DNA of 64,000 bases from NCBI GenBank assembly GCA_040218535.1, contig JAVJRG010000012.1:1488001-1552000 (forward strand), read 5' to 3'. The position numbers and the translations under genes are program-made. Shown here one piece after another: positions 18,152-26,520 of this stretch. How positions within the stretch are numbered: position 1 is the stretch's first letter; the number at the start of each line of letters is the position of its first letter. This DNA comes from Lacipirellulaceae bacterium (GTDB lineage Bacteria; Planctomycetota; Planctomycetia; Pirellulales; Lacipirellulaceae). The notes beneath the pieces are model-generated. The model saw nothing but the letters and a program-made list of their open reading frames with translations, was not told the DNA's origin and did not search any database.

Positions 18152-18976
18152 ATGTCGCTCCTCAGAGTTTCCGGTCTCGTTAAAAACTACGGTCGCCGTC
18201 GTGTGGTGGACGGCGTGGACTTCCATGTCGAGTCAGGCGAGATCGTCGGGCTGTTGGGACCTAATGGTGCTGGCAAAACGACCACCTTCCGCATGACCTG
18301 CGGCATGGCGGAGCCCGATGCGGGGACCGTGAAGCTGGGCGGGCAGGATGTCACCGACTGGCCGATGTATGCACGGGCTCGCGACGGTGGCATGGGCTAC
18401 TTGGCGCAGGAGTCGAGCGTCTTCCGGAAACTCTCCGTGCAGAACAATCTGTTGGGCGTCATGGAGATGCTCGGCATGAATCGCAAGACCCGTCGTCAGC
18501 GGTGCGAGGAGCTGCTTGAACAGTTTGGCATCACGAAGCTCCGCAAAAGCAAAGCGATGTCGCTGTCGGGAGGCGAACGCCGTCGCCTTGAAATTGCTCG
18601 CTGTTTGGTTTCCGATCCGAAGATCATTCTCCTCGATGAGCCTTTCACTGGAATCGACCCGGTAACGATCGCTAGTATCCAGAACATCATTCGTGACTTG
18701 CGGAAACGTGGCATTTCGATCTTGATCACCGATCACCAAGTACGCGAAACGCTCGAAATCACTGATCGCAGCTACGTGATACGAGCTGGACAAGTTCTTT
18801 GCCACGGCACGCCGAATGAAGTGTTGCAGAACCCTGACGCCCGCAAGTATTACTTCGGCGAAGGCATGGACGTCGGGCTGGGCCAACCTGCTCCGAAGCT
18901 CAACACGCCGCACAGTCGCTTGGCGGCGCTACGAGGGCGGCTGACAGGCAAGAATGTGTCCGATGATGCCGCTTAG
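18152..18976 (+). CDS. lptB: LPS export ABC transporter ATP-binding protein LptB
   Basis: The 274-residue ATPase has Walker A GPNGAGKTT at 36-44, the Q-loop GYLAQESSVFRKLSV typical of LptB, signature LSGGERRRLEIAR, Walker B IILLDEPF with DPVTI, and the switch region ILITDHQVRETLEITDR. LptB powers extraction of lipopolysaccharide from the inner membrane with LptFG and LptC; its presence fits a diderm cell. The last about 30 residues (GLGQPAPKLNTPHSRLAALR) extend past the usual end. No lptA, lptC or lptFG gene is next to it, and it seems to be transcribed alone or from the signal peptidase side through the palindrome. Confidence 0.93.
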   Translation: MSLLRVSGLVKNYGRRRVVDGVDFHVESGEIVGLLGPNGAGKTTTFRMTCGMAEPDAGTVKLGGQDVTDWPMYARARDGGMGYLAQESSVFRKLSVQNNLLGVMEMLGMNRKTRRQRCEELLEQFGITKLRKSKAMSLSGGERRRLEIARCLVSDPKIILLDEPFTGIDPVTIASIQNIIRDLRKRGISILITDHQVRETLEITDRSYVIRAGQVLCHGTPNEVLQNPDARKYYFGEGMDVGLGQPAPKLNTPHSRLAALRGRLTGKNVSDDAA

Positions 18977-19055
18977 TCTGAGGCAGCTTTTTCGATAGGA
19001 ACAAGGGCAGGCGAGCTGCCCATGCCACCCCTCGGTTGTTGAATGCAAGAGTTGC

Positions 19056-20108
19056 CTACGTTTGCGAAACTTCTAGCTGATCAGAATTCGCACGCTCGGC
19101 AACGACATCGGGAACGAAGTCTTCGATATCGACTTCGGGTTCCTTCTCCGTCGCACCGGCGTTGACGCCGCAGCCGGGGTTCCAAAGGGAGGGGAGCATC
19201 GCCCAGGTCGCTTGCCAGTACCGCTCATAAGTTGGGTACTCGACTTCAGGGTTTTCCGCTTGGTGTTCGCCGAGCTTGTCTTCGAGCGTCGTATGAGCAA
19301 CCCGCGGATGACGGTGATGGGGGCCGTGGATAAAGATGTCGAAGTTCAGGAAGGAGCTGAGCCTGAGTAGCCATTGTCGTGGCAATACCGTCCGCGTGCC
19401 GAGCAGTGGATCGTAGCTGGCCATTCCCAGATGCTCCGTGAACTTCCGCCCTGTTTGGCAGAGGGCAGCAAGATACATCGGTAGCAAGATGGCAAACGCA
19501 TGACGTGGCCATAGTCCTGCGATGGTGGTGAACGTCCAAATGCCGCCCCACACGAAGATGATCGCTAGGTACTCGTTACGAATGGTGCGTCGCAACTCGG
19601 GAGATTTGATTTGCGAGTCTTTCTTAAAGAACATCCTGCCGTAGATCACCGGACCAGCGATGACGCCAAGCAGTAGATCGAACCACACAAACACACGGCG
19701 GAACGTGAGCGAGGCCTTCGGGTCAGTGTACGGCCAGAGTTCCCAATCGTTGGGTGTATTCAAGTACGCATGATGGCGAATATGGACTTCGCGATACATT
19801 GAGTAAGGCGTAAACATCAACGTGCCCAACAGACGCCCGGACCAAATGCTCAAGGGTCGCGAGTGCCAAAGTGTTTGGTGAGCCGCCTCGTGCAGTGCGC
19901 TGGTCCAGCAAAACATCATCGACGCGGTGAAGAGCGTCAGAGCGGCCAGCAACCAAGCGTTCTCGCCAGTAAAGCCGCCGTTGACCATAAGGAGATCGAC
20001 CAGCAGCATGCTGACTCCAGCGAGTGGAATCGACAGCAGCCTGGGAAGCGTGCGTTTCTCGCGCAGGCTCTTCAGTTCATCGCTAGTAAACTCAGTCAGA
20101 GCGCTCAC
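19056..20108 (-). CDS. Membrane fatty acid desaturase/hydroxylase
   Basis: The 350-residue protein shows the eight-histidine pattern of diiron membrane desaturases: HEAAH at 73-77, HIRHH at 109-113 and HGPHHRHP at 261-268, together with EHLG at 225-228, and four hydrophobic segments around them. It would introduce a double bond or hydroxyl into an acyl or carotenoid chain in the membrane using O2. The start is GTG 20108 with AAGGA 8 nt upstream. The C-terminal 40 residues are acidic and unconserved in appearance. Its exact lipid substrate cannot be read from the sequence. Confidence 0.87.
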   Translation of the reverse strand: MSALTEFTSDELKSLREKRTLPRLLSIPLAGVSMLLVDLLMVNGGFTGENAWLLAALTLFTASMMFCWTSALHEAAHQTLWHSRPLSIWSGRLLGTLMFTPYSMYREVHIRHHAYLNTPNDWELWPYTDPKASLTFRRVFVWFDLLLGVIAGPVIYGRMFFKKDSQIKSPELRRTIRNEYLAIIFVWGGIWTFTTIAGLWPRHAFAILLPMYLAALCQTGRKFTEHLGMASYDPLLGTRTVLPRQWLLRLSSFLNFDIFIHGPHHRHPRVAHTTLEDKLGEHQAENPEVEYPTYERYWQATWAMLPSLWNPGCGVNAGATEKEPEVDIEDFVPDVVAERANSDQLEVSQT

Positions 20109-20537
20109 GGGAGCGAGTCCTTAGAAACAGACGGTGCAGATTTGGGTCTTGGAAGGTGGATGGAAAGGTTCAGTGCGGCACGATTGCCGTGAGGTCTAAA
20201 CATCCATGGTGAAAAACTCTGCGCTCCCCAGGCCGTATTGAGCCGACCTTCGCAGAATCTTGTTTTCGGTGGGGGTCAGGATCGTGGCCGGCTTTGTCGC
20301 CAAGTCTCGGGGGACAAATCGCCGGAAGTTCCGTAATCGTTAGGGAATCGCTATTTTGCCTGACTTCTACCAGAGTACTCCGTCCTGAGGATGCGGTCAA
20401 ACCGCTGGTGGCAAGCCGTTCGTCTCAGAAGGCGGGTTTGATTGAGCGTACTTGGGTGTCTACTCTGGAGTTACGTTCATCGCTCCAGCGGCTCGCCCCT
20501 GCCGGGCCGTTTCCTGCAAGACAAGACAGTTGCCTCT
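20109..20537. other. Gene-poor interval between divergent desaturase and acetyltransferase genes
   Basis: This interval should hold promoters for both divergent genes; I see no clear consensus boxes. On the minus strand a short, protein-like frame (20196-20303) is described separately. No long palindrome is present here, unlike most other gaps in the window. Confidence 0.4.
20196..20303 (-). CDS. Possible 35-residue small protein upstream of desaturase gene
   Basis: A minus-strand frame from TTG 20303 to TAG at 20196-20198 encodes 35 residues ending ENKILRRSAQYGLGSAEFF followed by TMDV. Composition is protein-like (mixed charges, aromatic residues near the end) and it lies 87 nt before the desaturase GTG on the same strand. 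There is no in-frame ATG and no clear Shine-Dalgarno sequence; an overlapping frame on the same strand is open too (20170-20400). It may be a leader peptide, a small gene or chance. I do not recognise it. Confidence 0.25.
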   Translation of the reverse strand: MATKPATILTPTENKILRRSAQYGLGSAEFFTMDV

Positions 20538-21668
20538 ATGACCACCCCTACCACTGAATCGGCCAGTCTCGCAACAGAATCGGCAGACTCTCCGTGGCAA
20601 ATCGAACTCACCGAGCAAGTGCCTGAAGCGGACCTACGGGCTGTCGGCAATCGGTTGGTCGACATTTTCTCCTACTACCAACCCTTTAGCACCCAGCGAA
20701 CGCAGCTCGCATGGATCCGCGTCCAGTTCGAGGGTCAGCTTCTCGCGTTGGTTCCCACCGTAAGACTGGTGAAACGCCCGGTCACCGACATGCTCCGTCA
20801 CGGTTGGCGACGCTGGCTGGGGCCTACTCTTGGGCCGCTGGCCAAGAAGACGACCCTGCTGATCGACACCGCTTTTATGGTCTTTGCCGATCAGTCACCG
20901 TTCGTCATTGCAGAGGGAATCGAGATTGATCCCAACCGCTTGAAGCGTGAGGTCGTGGAGTTTGCGAAGGGACTGAAAGGAGTCGATATGCTCTGGATCA
21001 CCGAGCCTGAAGAAGATTGCCAGTGGGCAGCCGGGGAAGGCTTTCATCAGTTCTACGCATTACCGATGGCCCACATCGAGATCGGCGAGAGCACCAGCTT
21101 TCAAGAGTATGCCGCTACGGTTTCCAGAAACCGGCGTCGAAACTTCAAGATTGAGCGAAAGACCTTTGAGCAGGCGGGCGGGCAGATCGAAATGCAGGAG
21201 GGGCCGCTCCAAGAGCCACTGCTAGGTGAAGTGCTTAAGTGCCTCGAAGGAAGCGCCGCCCACAGCCAGTTTGTCGTGCCGTATAACGAGGTGCTGATCG
21301 ATCCGCGGGCCTTCGCGGGGCAGCGGCAGACCGTGTTGGTAGCACGTGTCGCGGGGCAAGTTGTCGGCTTTATGAGTTTTCTCATTGACGGAAAGCGGCT
21401 CATGCAATGTCATGGCGGGCTCGACTACCAAAGATCGCACGAGGTGTTGGCCTATCACAATCTCATTCAGACTGCGGTCAAATATGCCATTGAGCGCGGC
21501 CTGACCACGTTCAGCATGGGCCCCCTAAGTAACGAGACCAAACGCCGGGCAGTGACCACCCTGAAACCGATGGTTGCCAATTTGTGGAATCGCAACCCAC
21601 TGGATGCGATGGCGGCAAAAATATTCTTCACCAAGAATCTGGAAGTCTATCGCGGTGAGCTTGATTGA
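20538..21668 (+). CDS. GNAT-fold (BioF2-like) acetyltransferase
   Basis: The 376-residue protein has a tandem GNAT appearance; the second half (EYAATVSRNRRRNFKIERKTFEQ, then VLVARVAGQVVGFMSFLIDGKRL and YHNLIQTAVKYAIERGL) matches the peptidoglycan-bridge/BioF2-like acyltransferase family (PF13480-type). The family moves acyl or aminoacyl groups onto small molecules or cell-surface precursors. No specific substrate is evident. The frame is open upstream to 20442, but ATG 20538 precedes a plausible polar start (TTPTTESASLATESADSP), so I used it; ribosome-site support is weak. Confidence 0.75.
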   Translation: MTTPTTESASLATESADSPWQIELTEQVPEADLRAVGNRLVDIFSYYQPFSTQRTQLAWIRVQFEGQLLALVPTVRLVKRPVTDMLRHGWRRWLGPTLGPLAKKTTLLIDTAFMVFADQSPFVIAEGIEIDPNRLKREVVEFAKGLKGVDMLWITEPEEDCQWAAGEGFHQFYALPMAHIEIGESTSFQEYAATVSRNRRRNFKIERKTFEQAGGQIEMQEGPLQEPLLGEVLKCLEGSAAHSQFVVPYNEVLIDPRAFAGQRQTVLVARVAGQVVGFMSFLIDGKRLMQCHGGLDYQRSHEVLAYHNLIQTAVKYAIERGLTTFSMGPLSNETKRRAVTTLKPMVANLWNRNPLDAMAAKIFFTKNLEVYRGELD

Positions 21669-21671
21669 TGC

Positions 21672-21745
21672 CTGTAGCGAACGCCCTCCGCGGTGTCGGT
21701 GTTTTGGCCGTATCTACGGAACGCTACAGAGGGCGTTCCCTACAG
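21672..21745. repeat. Palindromic element after the acetyltransferase gene
   Basis: Left arm 21672-21688 (CTGTAGCGAACGCCCTC) pairs with right arm 21728-21745 (GAGGGCGTTCCCTACAG). It starts 4 nt after the acetyltransferase stop and ends 11 nt before the convergent dehydrogenase stop, so it fills a convergent gap. Confidence 0.75.
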
Positions 21746-21755
21746 TTGGAAAGCG

Positions 21756-22610
21756 TCAGACCTTCTTCATCAGCCCCGCAGCTCTCGCCAAGATGCGATT
21801 CATCAACCACTTCGGCAGTAGCCACTTGAGTGCCGCCAAGCCCCAGGCGTCGAAGCCGACGTAGTAGTGTGGTTTGGGTCGTCGAGCGGTCAATGCTTTG
21901 GAGACAACTGCGGCGACGCTTTCAGGCGTTCCGCCTGTCTTCGCTCCTCGTTCGTTGAACTGGGCAGATTTCTGGTAAAAGCGAGCGTAGCCGGGTTGGA
22001 GATGCTCAGGGATTTCTGCTGTTCGTTCAGCTAACGCGGTACGTGCTTTGTCGAAGATGGCCGTTCGGATCTGTCCCGGGCGGATGACGCTGATCGGAAT
22101 GTCCCAAGGACGCAGCTCGATGCGAAGTGTGTCGGAGAGTGCTTCCATGGCGAACTTGCTGGCGGAGTAAGCACCGACCATTGGTAAGGCGACCACGCCA
22201 TTCATTGAGGAGACATTCACGATTCGCCCCCGGGTTTGCCGTAGCAAGGGAAGGCAAGCTTGAATGAGACGCATCACCCCCACGGCATTCACTTCGAGCA
22301 GTTGACGTAATTCGTCGAGCGACGTCAGCTCCGTCGCTGAGGGTGCCGCCAGTCCCGCGTTGTTGATGAGTGCGAAGAGCTCACCGGCCGTTTCCTCTTG
22401 GATCTTCTGGACCACCTGAGCGACTTGTTCGTCGGAAGTCACATCCAATCGGACGGGCGTGACGGAATCATGATCCGTCCACTCCGATTCAGACGGCTCG
22501 GAGCGAATTCCCGCATAGACATGAAACCCATCGGCGACGAGACGTACGACGATGGCTCGTCCAATTCCTGAGGAACAACCAGTTACGAGAATGGCACGGG
22601 GCTTGGGCAT
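21756..22610 (-). CDS. Short-chain dehydrogenase/reductase (SDR)
   Basis: The 284-residue protein is a classical SDR: nucleotide motif TGCSSGIG at 10-17, NNAG at about 88-91, catalytic Ser in NVSSMNG and YSASK with the Tyr-Lys pair. The post-catalytic segment SVIRPGQIRTAIF is also typical. Classical SDRs oxidise or reduce alcohols and ketones with NAD(P)H; the arrangement with a second half ending in KWLLPKWLMNRILARAAGL suggests a membrane-associated C-terminus, as in lipid or retinol-type SDRs. No substrate can be assigned. Confidence 0.9.
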   Translation of the reverse strand: MPKPRAILVTGCSSGIGRAIVVRLVADGFHVYAGIRSEPSESEWTDHDSVTPVRLDVTSDEQVAQVVQKIQEETAGELFALINNAGLAAPSATELTSLDELRQLLEVNAVGVMRLIQACLPLLRQTRGRIVNVSSMNGVVALPMVGAYSASKFAMEALSDTLRIELRPWDIPISVIRPGQIRTAIFDKARTALAERTAEIPEHLQPGYARFYQKSAQFNERGAKTGGTPESVAAVVSKALTARRPKPHYYVGFDAWGLAALKWLLPKWLMNRILARAAGLMKKV

Positions 22611-22612
22611 TG

Positions 22613-22694
22613 AGTTCGTAGTACCGCCTTTAGGTGGCTTAACGGTTGCCTTGTTGTTACGGTCATAAGCCGCCTGAAGGCGGAGCTACGAACT
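22613..22694. repeat. Palindromic element, family B copy 1
   Basis: Left arm 22613-22641 (AGTTCGTAGTACCGCC...) and right arm 22666-22694 (...GGCGGAGCTACGAACT) are imperfect reverse complements of 29 nt. The right arm overlaps the end of the WcaF-like gene and supplies its TAG stop codon. A second copy is at 27992-28075. Confidence 0.85.
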
Positions 22695-23264
22695 TTGCGG
22701 TTCTTCACGTTCGCCGATGGGCTTCGCCGGGTTGCCGCCGACGATCACGGCGGGCTCGACATCGTTCACGACGATACTCCCTGAGGCTACCAGCGCATTG
22801 GCTCCGATGGAAACATTTTGCAAAAGGACTGCGGCAGCCCCCACCCAGGCACCGTCATCGACCGTGATCGGGCCAGTGATCAGATCAAAGGCCTTGCGGC
22901 GATGATCGTGACTGCCTGTGCAAAAGTAGCTCTTTTGCGAGATGCAAACATGGCTGCCGATGGTCACCGGGGCCATATTATCGATCCACACTTCCTGCCC
23001 GATCCAGCAGTGATCGCCAATGGTGAGCATCCATGGGTACTTGATGCGGACATGCGGCTTGATCGTGACACCGCGACCAATTTTCGCTCCAAACACTCGC
23101 AGTAGTCGAGCCTTCAATCCGTTGAAAGGGAAGCAGCCACTTTCCAAAAAACACGCGCTGACAAAGTACCAGAGCGTCCGCGTGAACTTGCCACGTCCCG
23201 GGTTATAGTCGCTATTGTCGAACGCGCTAAGATCGAGCCACGACTTGTTTGGTTTTTCGGTCAT
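22686..23264 (-). CDS. WcaF-like hexapeptide-repeat acetyltransferase
   Basis: The 192-residue protein has the WcaF-type N-terminus (LDLSAFDNSDYNPGRGKFTR, then a hydrophobic LWYFVSACFLESG) and left-handed beta-helix hexapeptide repeats (IGRGVTIKPHVRIKYP, IGDHCWIGQEVWID, IGSHVCISQKSYFCTGSHD). Such enzymes O-acetylate sugars in exopolysaccharide synthesis. The final codons lie in a palindromic repeat, whose TAG ends the frame, so the native C-terminus may have been altered. It is divergent from no sugar gene here; neighbours are the SDR and a Gfo/Idh/MocA protein. Confidence 0.88.
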   Translation of the reverse strand: MTEKPNKSWLDLSAFDNSDYNPGRGKFTRTLWYFVSACFLESGCFPFNGLKARLLRVFGAKIGRGVTIKPHVRIKYPWMLTIGDHCWIGQEVWIDNMAPVTIGSHVCISQKSYFCTGSHDHRRKAFDLITGPITVDDGAWVGAAAVLLQNVSIGANALVASGSIVVNDVEPAVIVGGNPAKPIGEREEPQSS

Positions 23265-23298
23265 GGCTGAGTCACCAATAACATTTCTAGATCACATT

Positions 23299-23330
23299 AT
23301 TTCGCCGCGGCACAAGTGCTGCGGCGAAAT
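23299..23330. repeat. Hairpin palindrome between Gfo/Idh/MocA and WcaF-like genes
   Basis: Arms ATTTCGCCGC and GCGGCGAAAT surround GGCACAAGTGCT (which itself can pair further). The core ATTTCGCCGC is shared with the elements at 44092-44158 and 50223-50287. It lies 5 nt after the stop of the Gfo/Idh/MocA gene and may slow or end its transcription, though no T-run follows. Confidence 0.75.
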
Positions 23331-23335
23331 GGGGA

Positions 23336-24778
23336 TCAGGCATCAATCTCAAAACCAGCGCGCTGCTTGCGCTGGACGAAAGTATTGGCCTGATCATCAC
23401 CGACGAAAGTGTCGGTCGCTGTATCAAAGGTTAGCTTACGACCGAGCCGCATGGCAATGTTAATGCCATGACAGATGGAAAGCATGCGATGGTGCGAGGC
23501 GACATCGCTGACCGGCTGCTCGCGGCTTTCGACACAATGGAAGAAGTTAGTCATGTGATCCCCGTGAGGGTCGCAGCCGTAGAGGTTGGTGATGGCGTCC
23601 TCGGGGAGCGGGTTGTCCTTGAGATCCTCCACGGGCTTGCCGACAAGCTTACCTCGGTTGACCAAGTAACGACCCCTGTCGCCTTGGAACATCACGCCAT
23701 TGCCAAAACCAAGGTCGCCAGCGTTATGTGTGACCAGCATCTCAATGCCATCTTCGAAAGTGACGAGCACGTTAAACGCGGTCGCGCAGTTGAATCTCGT
23801 CGGGTCGGTCGGCATTCCGTCTTTGAAAGGGACCGGGTGCTTGACCATCTGCGGGTCGATCGTCACTTTGCCGATGTCACGTCCCAATTTGTCGAGCCCC
23901 CACATAGCAACGTCCACATGGTGCGCGCCCCAGTCGGTCAGCTTGCCGCCCGAGTACTCGTACCACCAACGGTAGTAGCGATGCGTTCGGGCAAACGGGT
24001 GGCCAGCTCCCCAGCCGGCGGTATCAACCATTGGACCTTCGCGATATTCCGTCACTTCGGCGGGGCCTTGGTAAAGATCCCAGTTGAGTTGCGGAGGCAC
24101 GTCGACTACGGGAAGCGGCTCGCAAGAACGCGAACCCCCAAGGGCAACCGTGACCCGTTTCATGTTTCCGACACGCCCATCGCGAGCCATTGCAGCCGCT
24201 GTGGCAAATCGTCGATTGAAGCCGGTTCGCTGCATGGTGCCGACCTGCATCACCCGACCGGTTTCTTCCAGGACCTTAAGGATCTGGTTGCCCTCGTGAA
24301 TGGTCAGCGTCAGCGGCTTTTCGCAGTAGACGTCCTTGCCAGCCCTGAGTGAATCAATCACTTGTTTGGTGTGCCAGTGATCGGGAGAGCCGATCACGAC
24401 GACATCGAAGTCGTCCCGCTTGAGAGCCTCTTGGTAGTTTTCATAAGTGACCGAATTGATGGGCCACTCATTCTGACGATGCACATCCATCGCCACTTGC
24501 AGGGCACGCCCGGCTTGTACGGAATCGACATCGCAAATCGCCCGGCAAGGACGGTGCTTCATTGCCGCCTTGCCAAGGTAGGTGTGGTAACGGATGCCCG
24601 TGCCAATGAAGAGGACCCCCTTCTTGGGGTCGAGCTCTTGCTTTTCCTTCTCGTGATGATCAGCCTTTGCCGTAGCGGGTTGGCTGGCAAGCAAAGCACC
24701 TGCTGTCGGAGCAACAAGCCCTGCGGCAGTCGTGGATTTTAGGAAATGGCGGCGACTCGAATCTGATGCTGGTGGCAT
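23336..24778 (-). CDS. Tat-exported Gfo/Idh/MocA family oxidoreductase
   Basis: The 480-residue protein starts with a twin-arginine signal (SSRRHFLKSTTAAGLVAPTAGALLA), then an NAD(P)-binding Rossmann domain and the family motif CEKPLTLTIHEGNQIL near residues 150-165. The second half has GGKLTDWGAHHVDVAMWGLDKLG and the usual C-terminal beta-sheet domain. The family oxidises or reduces sugars and cyclitols; the exported planctomycete paralogue group is large and mostly uncharacterised. It is followed upstream by the FucP-like permease (64-nt gap), so a sugar-linked role is likely but inferred. Confidence 0.9.
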   Translation of the reverse strand: MPPASDSSRRHFLKSTTAAGLVAPTAGALLASQPATAKADHHEKEKQELDPKKGVLFIGTGIRYHTYLGKAAMKHRPCRAICDVDSVQAGRALQVAMDVHRQNEWPINSVTYENYQEALKRDDFDVVVIGSPDHWHTKQVIDSLRAGKDVYCEKPLTLTIHEGNQILKVLEETGRVMQVGTMQRTGFNRRFATAAAMARDGRVGNMKRVTVALGGSRSCEPLPVVDVPPQLNWDLYQGPAEVTEYREGPMVDTAGWGAGHPFARTHRYYRWWYEYSGGKLTDWGAHHVDVAMWGLDKLGRDIGKVTIDPQMVKHPVPFKDGMPTDPTRFNCATAFNVLVTFEDGIEMLVTHNAGDLGFGNGVMFQGDRGRYLVNRGKLVGKPVEDLKDNPLPEDAITNLYGCDPHGDHMTNFFHCVESREQPVSDVASHHRMLSICHGINIAMRLGRKLTFDTATDTFVGDDQANTFVQRKQRAGFEIDA

Positions 24779-24842
24779 ATTCCCCTACCTCAGTCTACTT
24801 CTCTGGTTTCTAGAACTTTGCAGCGAATCGATTCAGGGCTGA

Positions 24843-26252
24843 CTAGCTAGGCGAAGCTGTTCTGTCTTGCTTCGACATGAGGAATCCATAGATGGCAACA
24901 AACACAAACGCCGCGGCGGGTAAGAAAAATGCTGCCCTCAACCCCGGGAGCGAACTACCAAGAATGTTAACGGTTTCCTGGTCCGTGATGTTCCCCGTGA
25001 ACTTTGGCATCAAAGCCCCACCGACGATTGCGAAGATCAGGCCAGCGGAACCGAGCTTCGCATCATCCGGAGTAAGCCCATCCAACGCGATGCCATAAAT
25101 CGTTGGGAACATGAGCGACATGCAGGCGGAGATGCCTATCAAGCAATACATGCCCACGATGCTCTGAACATAAATCACTCCAAGGGTTAACCCCAAGGCG
25201 ACCGTGGCCAGGATTCCCAGCAGCAAGCCAGGCCGTAAGTATTGCAATATGAATGTGCAAATAAAGCGGCTGCACAGGAAGATAATCATTCCCGCAATGT
25301 TCCAGTTCTGGGCCTGCGAAGCGCTCATCCCGTGATAGGTCATGCCGTAGTGAATGATGAACGTCCAGCACGTAATCTGCGCTCCAACGTACACGGCTTG
25401 CGCGACGACACCTCCTAGGTACCTGAAGGTACTGAGCTTCTTAATCAGTTCTCCAAGCGAAATGGGTTGCTCCTCGTCGTGGGCAGCAGGCATCTTCGTG
25501 AGCAGAAAAGTGACGAGTACCGTAATAACAACAATCGCCAGAATGACATAAGGCGTTCGCAGCGTGGCGAGGTCAGTGAGTTTCATCTCGCCGAATTTTT
25601 CAACGTTTTCGGTCGACAGTGTGGTCAAAGCTTGATCAAGTTTGTCGTTCACCTCACTGGGTAGCATGTTCTTGTATTCAGGATGCGCAGCTGCTTCGGA
25701 TTCGCGATACTTATTGACTTCTAACTGGGGAAGAATCAACAGCGATGCCACGGCCATCCCGGTCAAGGATCCGATTGGATTGAAGGCTTGAGCGAGATTC
25801 AAGCGTCTGGTCGCCGTCTCGCGGGGACCCATGGCAAGAATGTAGGGGTTCGCGGCAGTTTCCAAAAAGGCGAGCCCAAAAGTGAGGATGTAGAAGCTAA
25901 TCAGGAAGATGTTGAATTCCATGCGAATGCTGGCAGGGATGGTTATCAACGCGCCCGCCGCAAACAGAATCAGTCCAACGACGATACCAAACTTGTAGGA
26001 GAACTTGCGGATCACTAGCGCCGCCGGGATGGCCATCGTGGCATAACCGCCGTAGAAGGCTGCCTGAACCCAAGCGGATTGACCATCGCTGATCTGAAAG
26101 ATCTGCCCGAACATTTTCACCAACGGGTTCGTGTAGTCGTTGGCGAATCCCCAGAGTGCGAACAGCGAAGTGACAAGACAGAAAGGAAGAAAGTACTTGC
26201 TTGGTACGACTGCCTTGTCATCCGAGGGCACATCAACAGCAGCATCTGACAT
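24843..26252 (-). CDS. FucP-type MFS sugar permease
   Basis: The 469-residue protein has about twelve transmembrane helices and the FucP-family features in the first half: LFALWGFANDYTNPLVK, GYATMAIPAALVIRKFSYKFG and ETAANPYILAMGPRETATRRLNLAQAFNPIG. Characterised relatives are proton symporters for L-fucose or other hexoses, taking monosaccharide across the inner membrane. The C-terminal half is less conserved, with a soluble insert near 190-225. Its nearness to an alpha-L-fucosidase gene (38420-39937) suggests L-fucose, but the substrate is not proven; galactose or glucose is possible. Confidence 0.86.
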   Translation of the reverse strand: MSDAAVDVPSDDKAVVPSKYFLPFCLVTSLFALWGFANDYTNPLVKMFGQIFQISDGQSAWVQAAFYGGYATMAIPAALVIRKFSYKFGIVVGLILFAAGALITIPASIRMEFNIFLISFYILTFGLAFLETAANPYILAMGPRETATRRLNLAQAFNPIGSLTGMAVASLLILPQLEVNKYRESEAAAHPEYKNMLPSEVNDKLDQALTTLSTENVEKFGEMKLTDLATLRTPYVILAIVVITVLVTFLLTKMPAAHDEEQPISLGELIKKLSTFRYLGGVVAQAVYVGAQITCWTFIIHYGMTYHGMSASQAQNWNIAGMIIFLCSRFICTFILQYLRPGLLLGILATVALGLTLGVIYVQSIVGMYCLIGISACMSLMFPTIYGIALDGLTPDDAKLGSAGLIFAIVGGALMPKFTGNITDQETVNILGSSLPGLRAAFFLPAAAFVFVAIYGFLMSKQDRTASPS

Positions 26253-26409
26253 AGTTTTTGATCCTGAATAGATTTCTTAAGCAGAAGGGAGTGTTGGGAA
26301 CGAGCGAAAAGATGGGAAAAGATCCGCCAAAACCATGCTCGTGGATGGCCTCTACTATATTTGCCAGTTGTTAGAAAAACTATCCCCCCAAGCCGCGACG
26401 GTATGAGAG

Positions 26410-26504
26410 TAGGCAGCCGCGACCTAACAGGTTGCCGGAGAATCAGAGCCAATGGTTACCCAACGAGCAAATTCCCGGCGACCTGTTAGGTCGCGGCTGC
26501 CTTA
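26410..26504. repeat. Palindromic element, family C copy 1
   Basis: Left arm 26410-26438 (TAGGCAGCCGCGACCTAACA...) and right arm 26475-26504 (...GGTCGCGGCTGCCTTA) are imperfect reverse complements. It lies between the DUF1501 stop (26521) and the FucP-like start. Related elements are at 53382-53512 and 59570-59645. Confidence 0.82.
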
Positions 26505-26520
26505 GTGAACGCCTTATTCC

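Noticed and set aside
23468-24352. 294-codon plus-strand open frame
   Set aside because: Antisense to the Gfo/Idh/MocA gene and without recognisable motifs.
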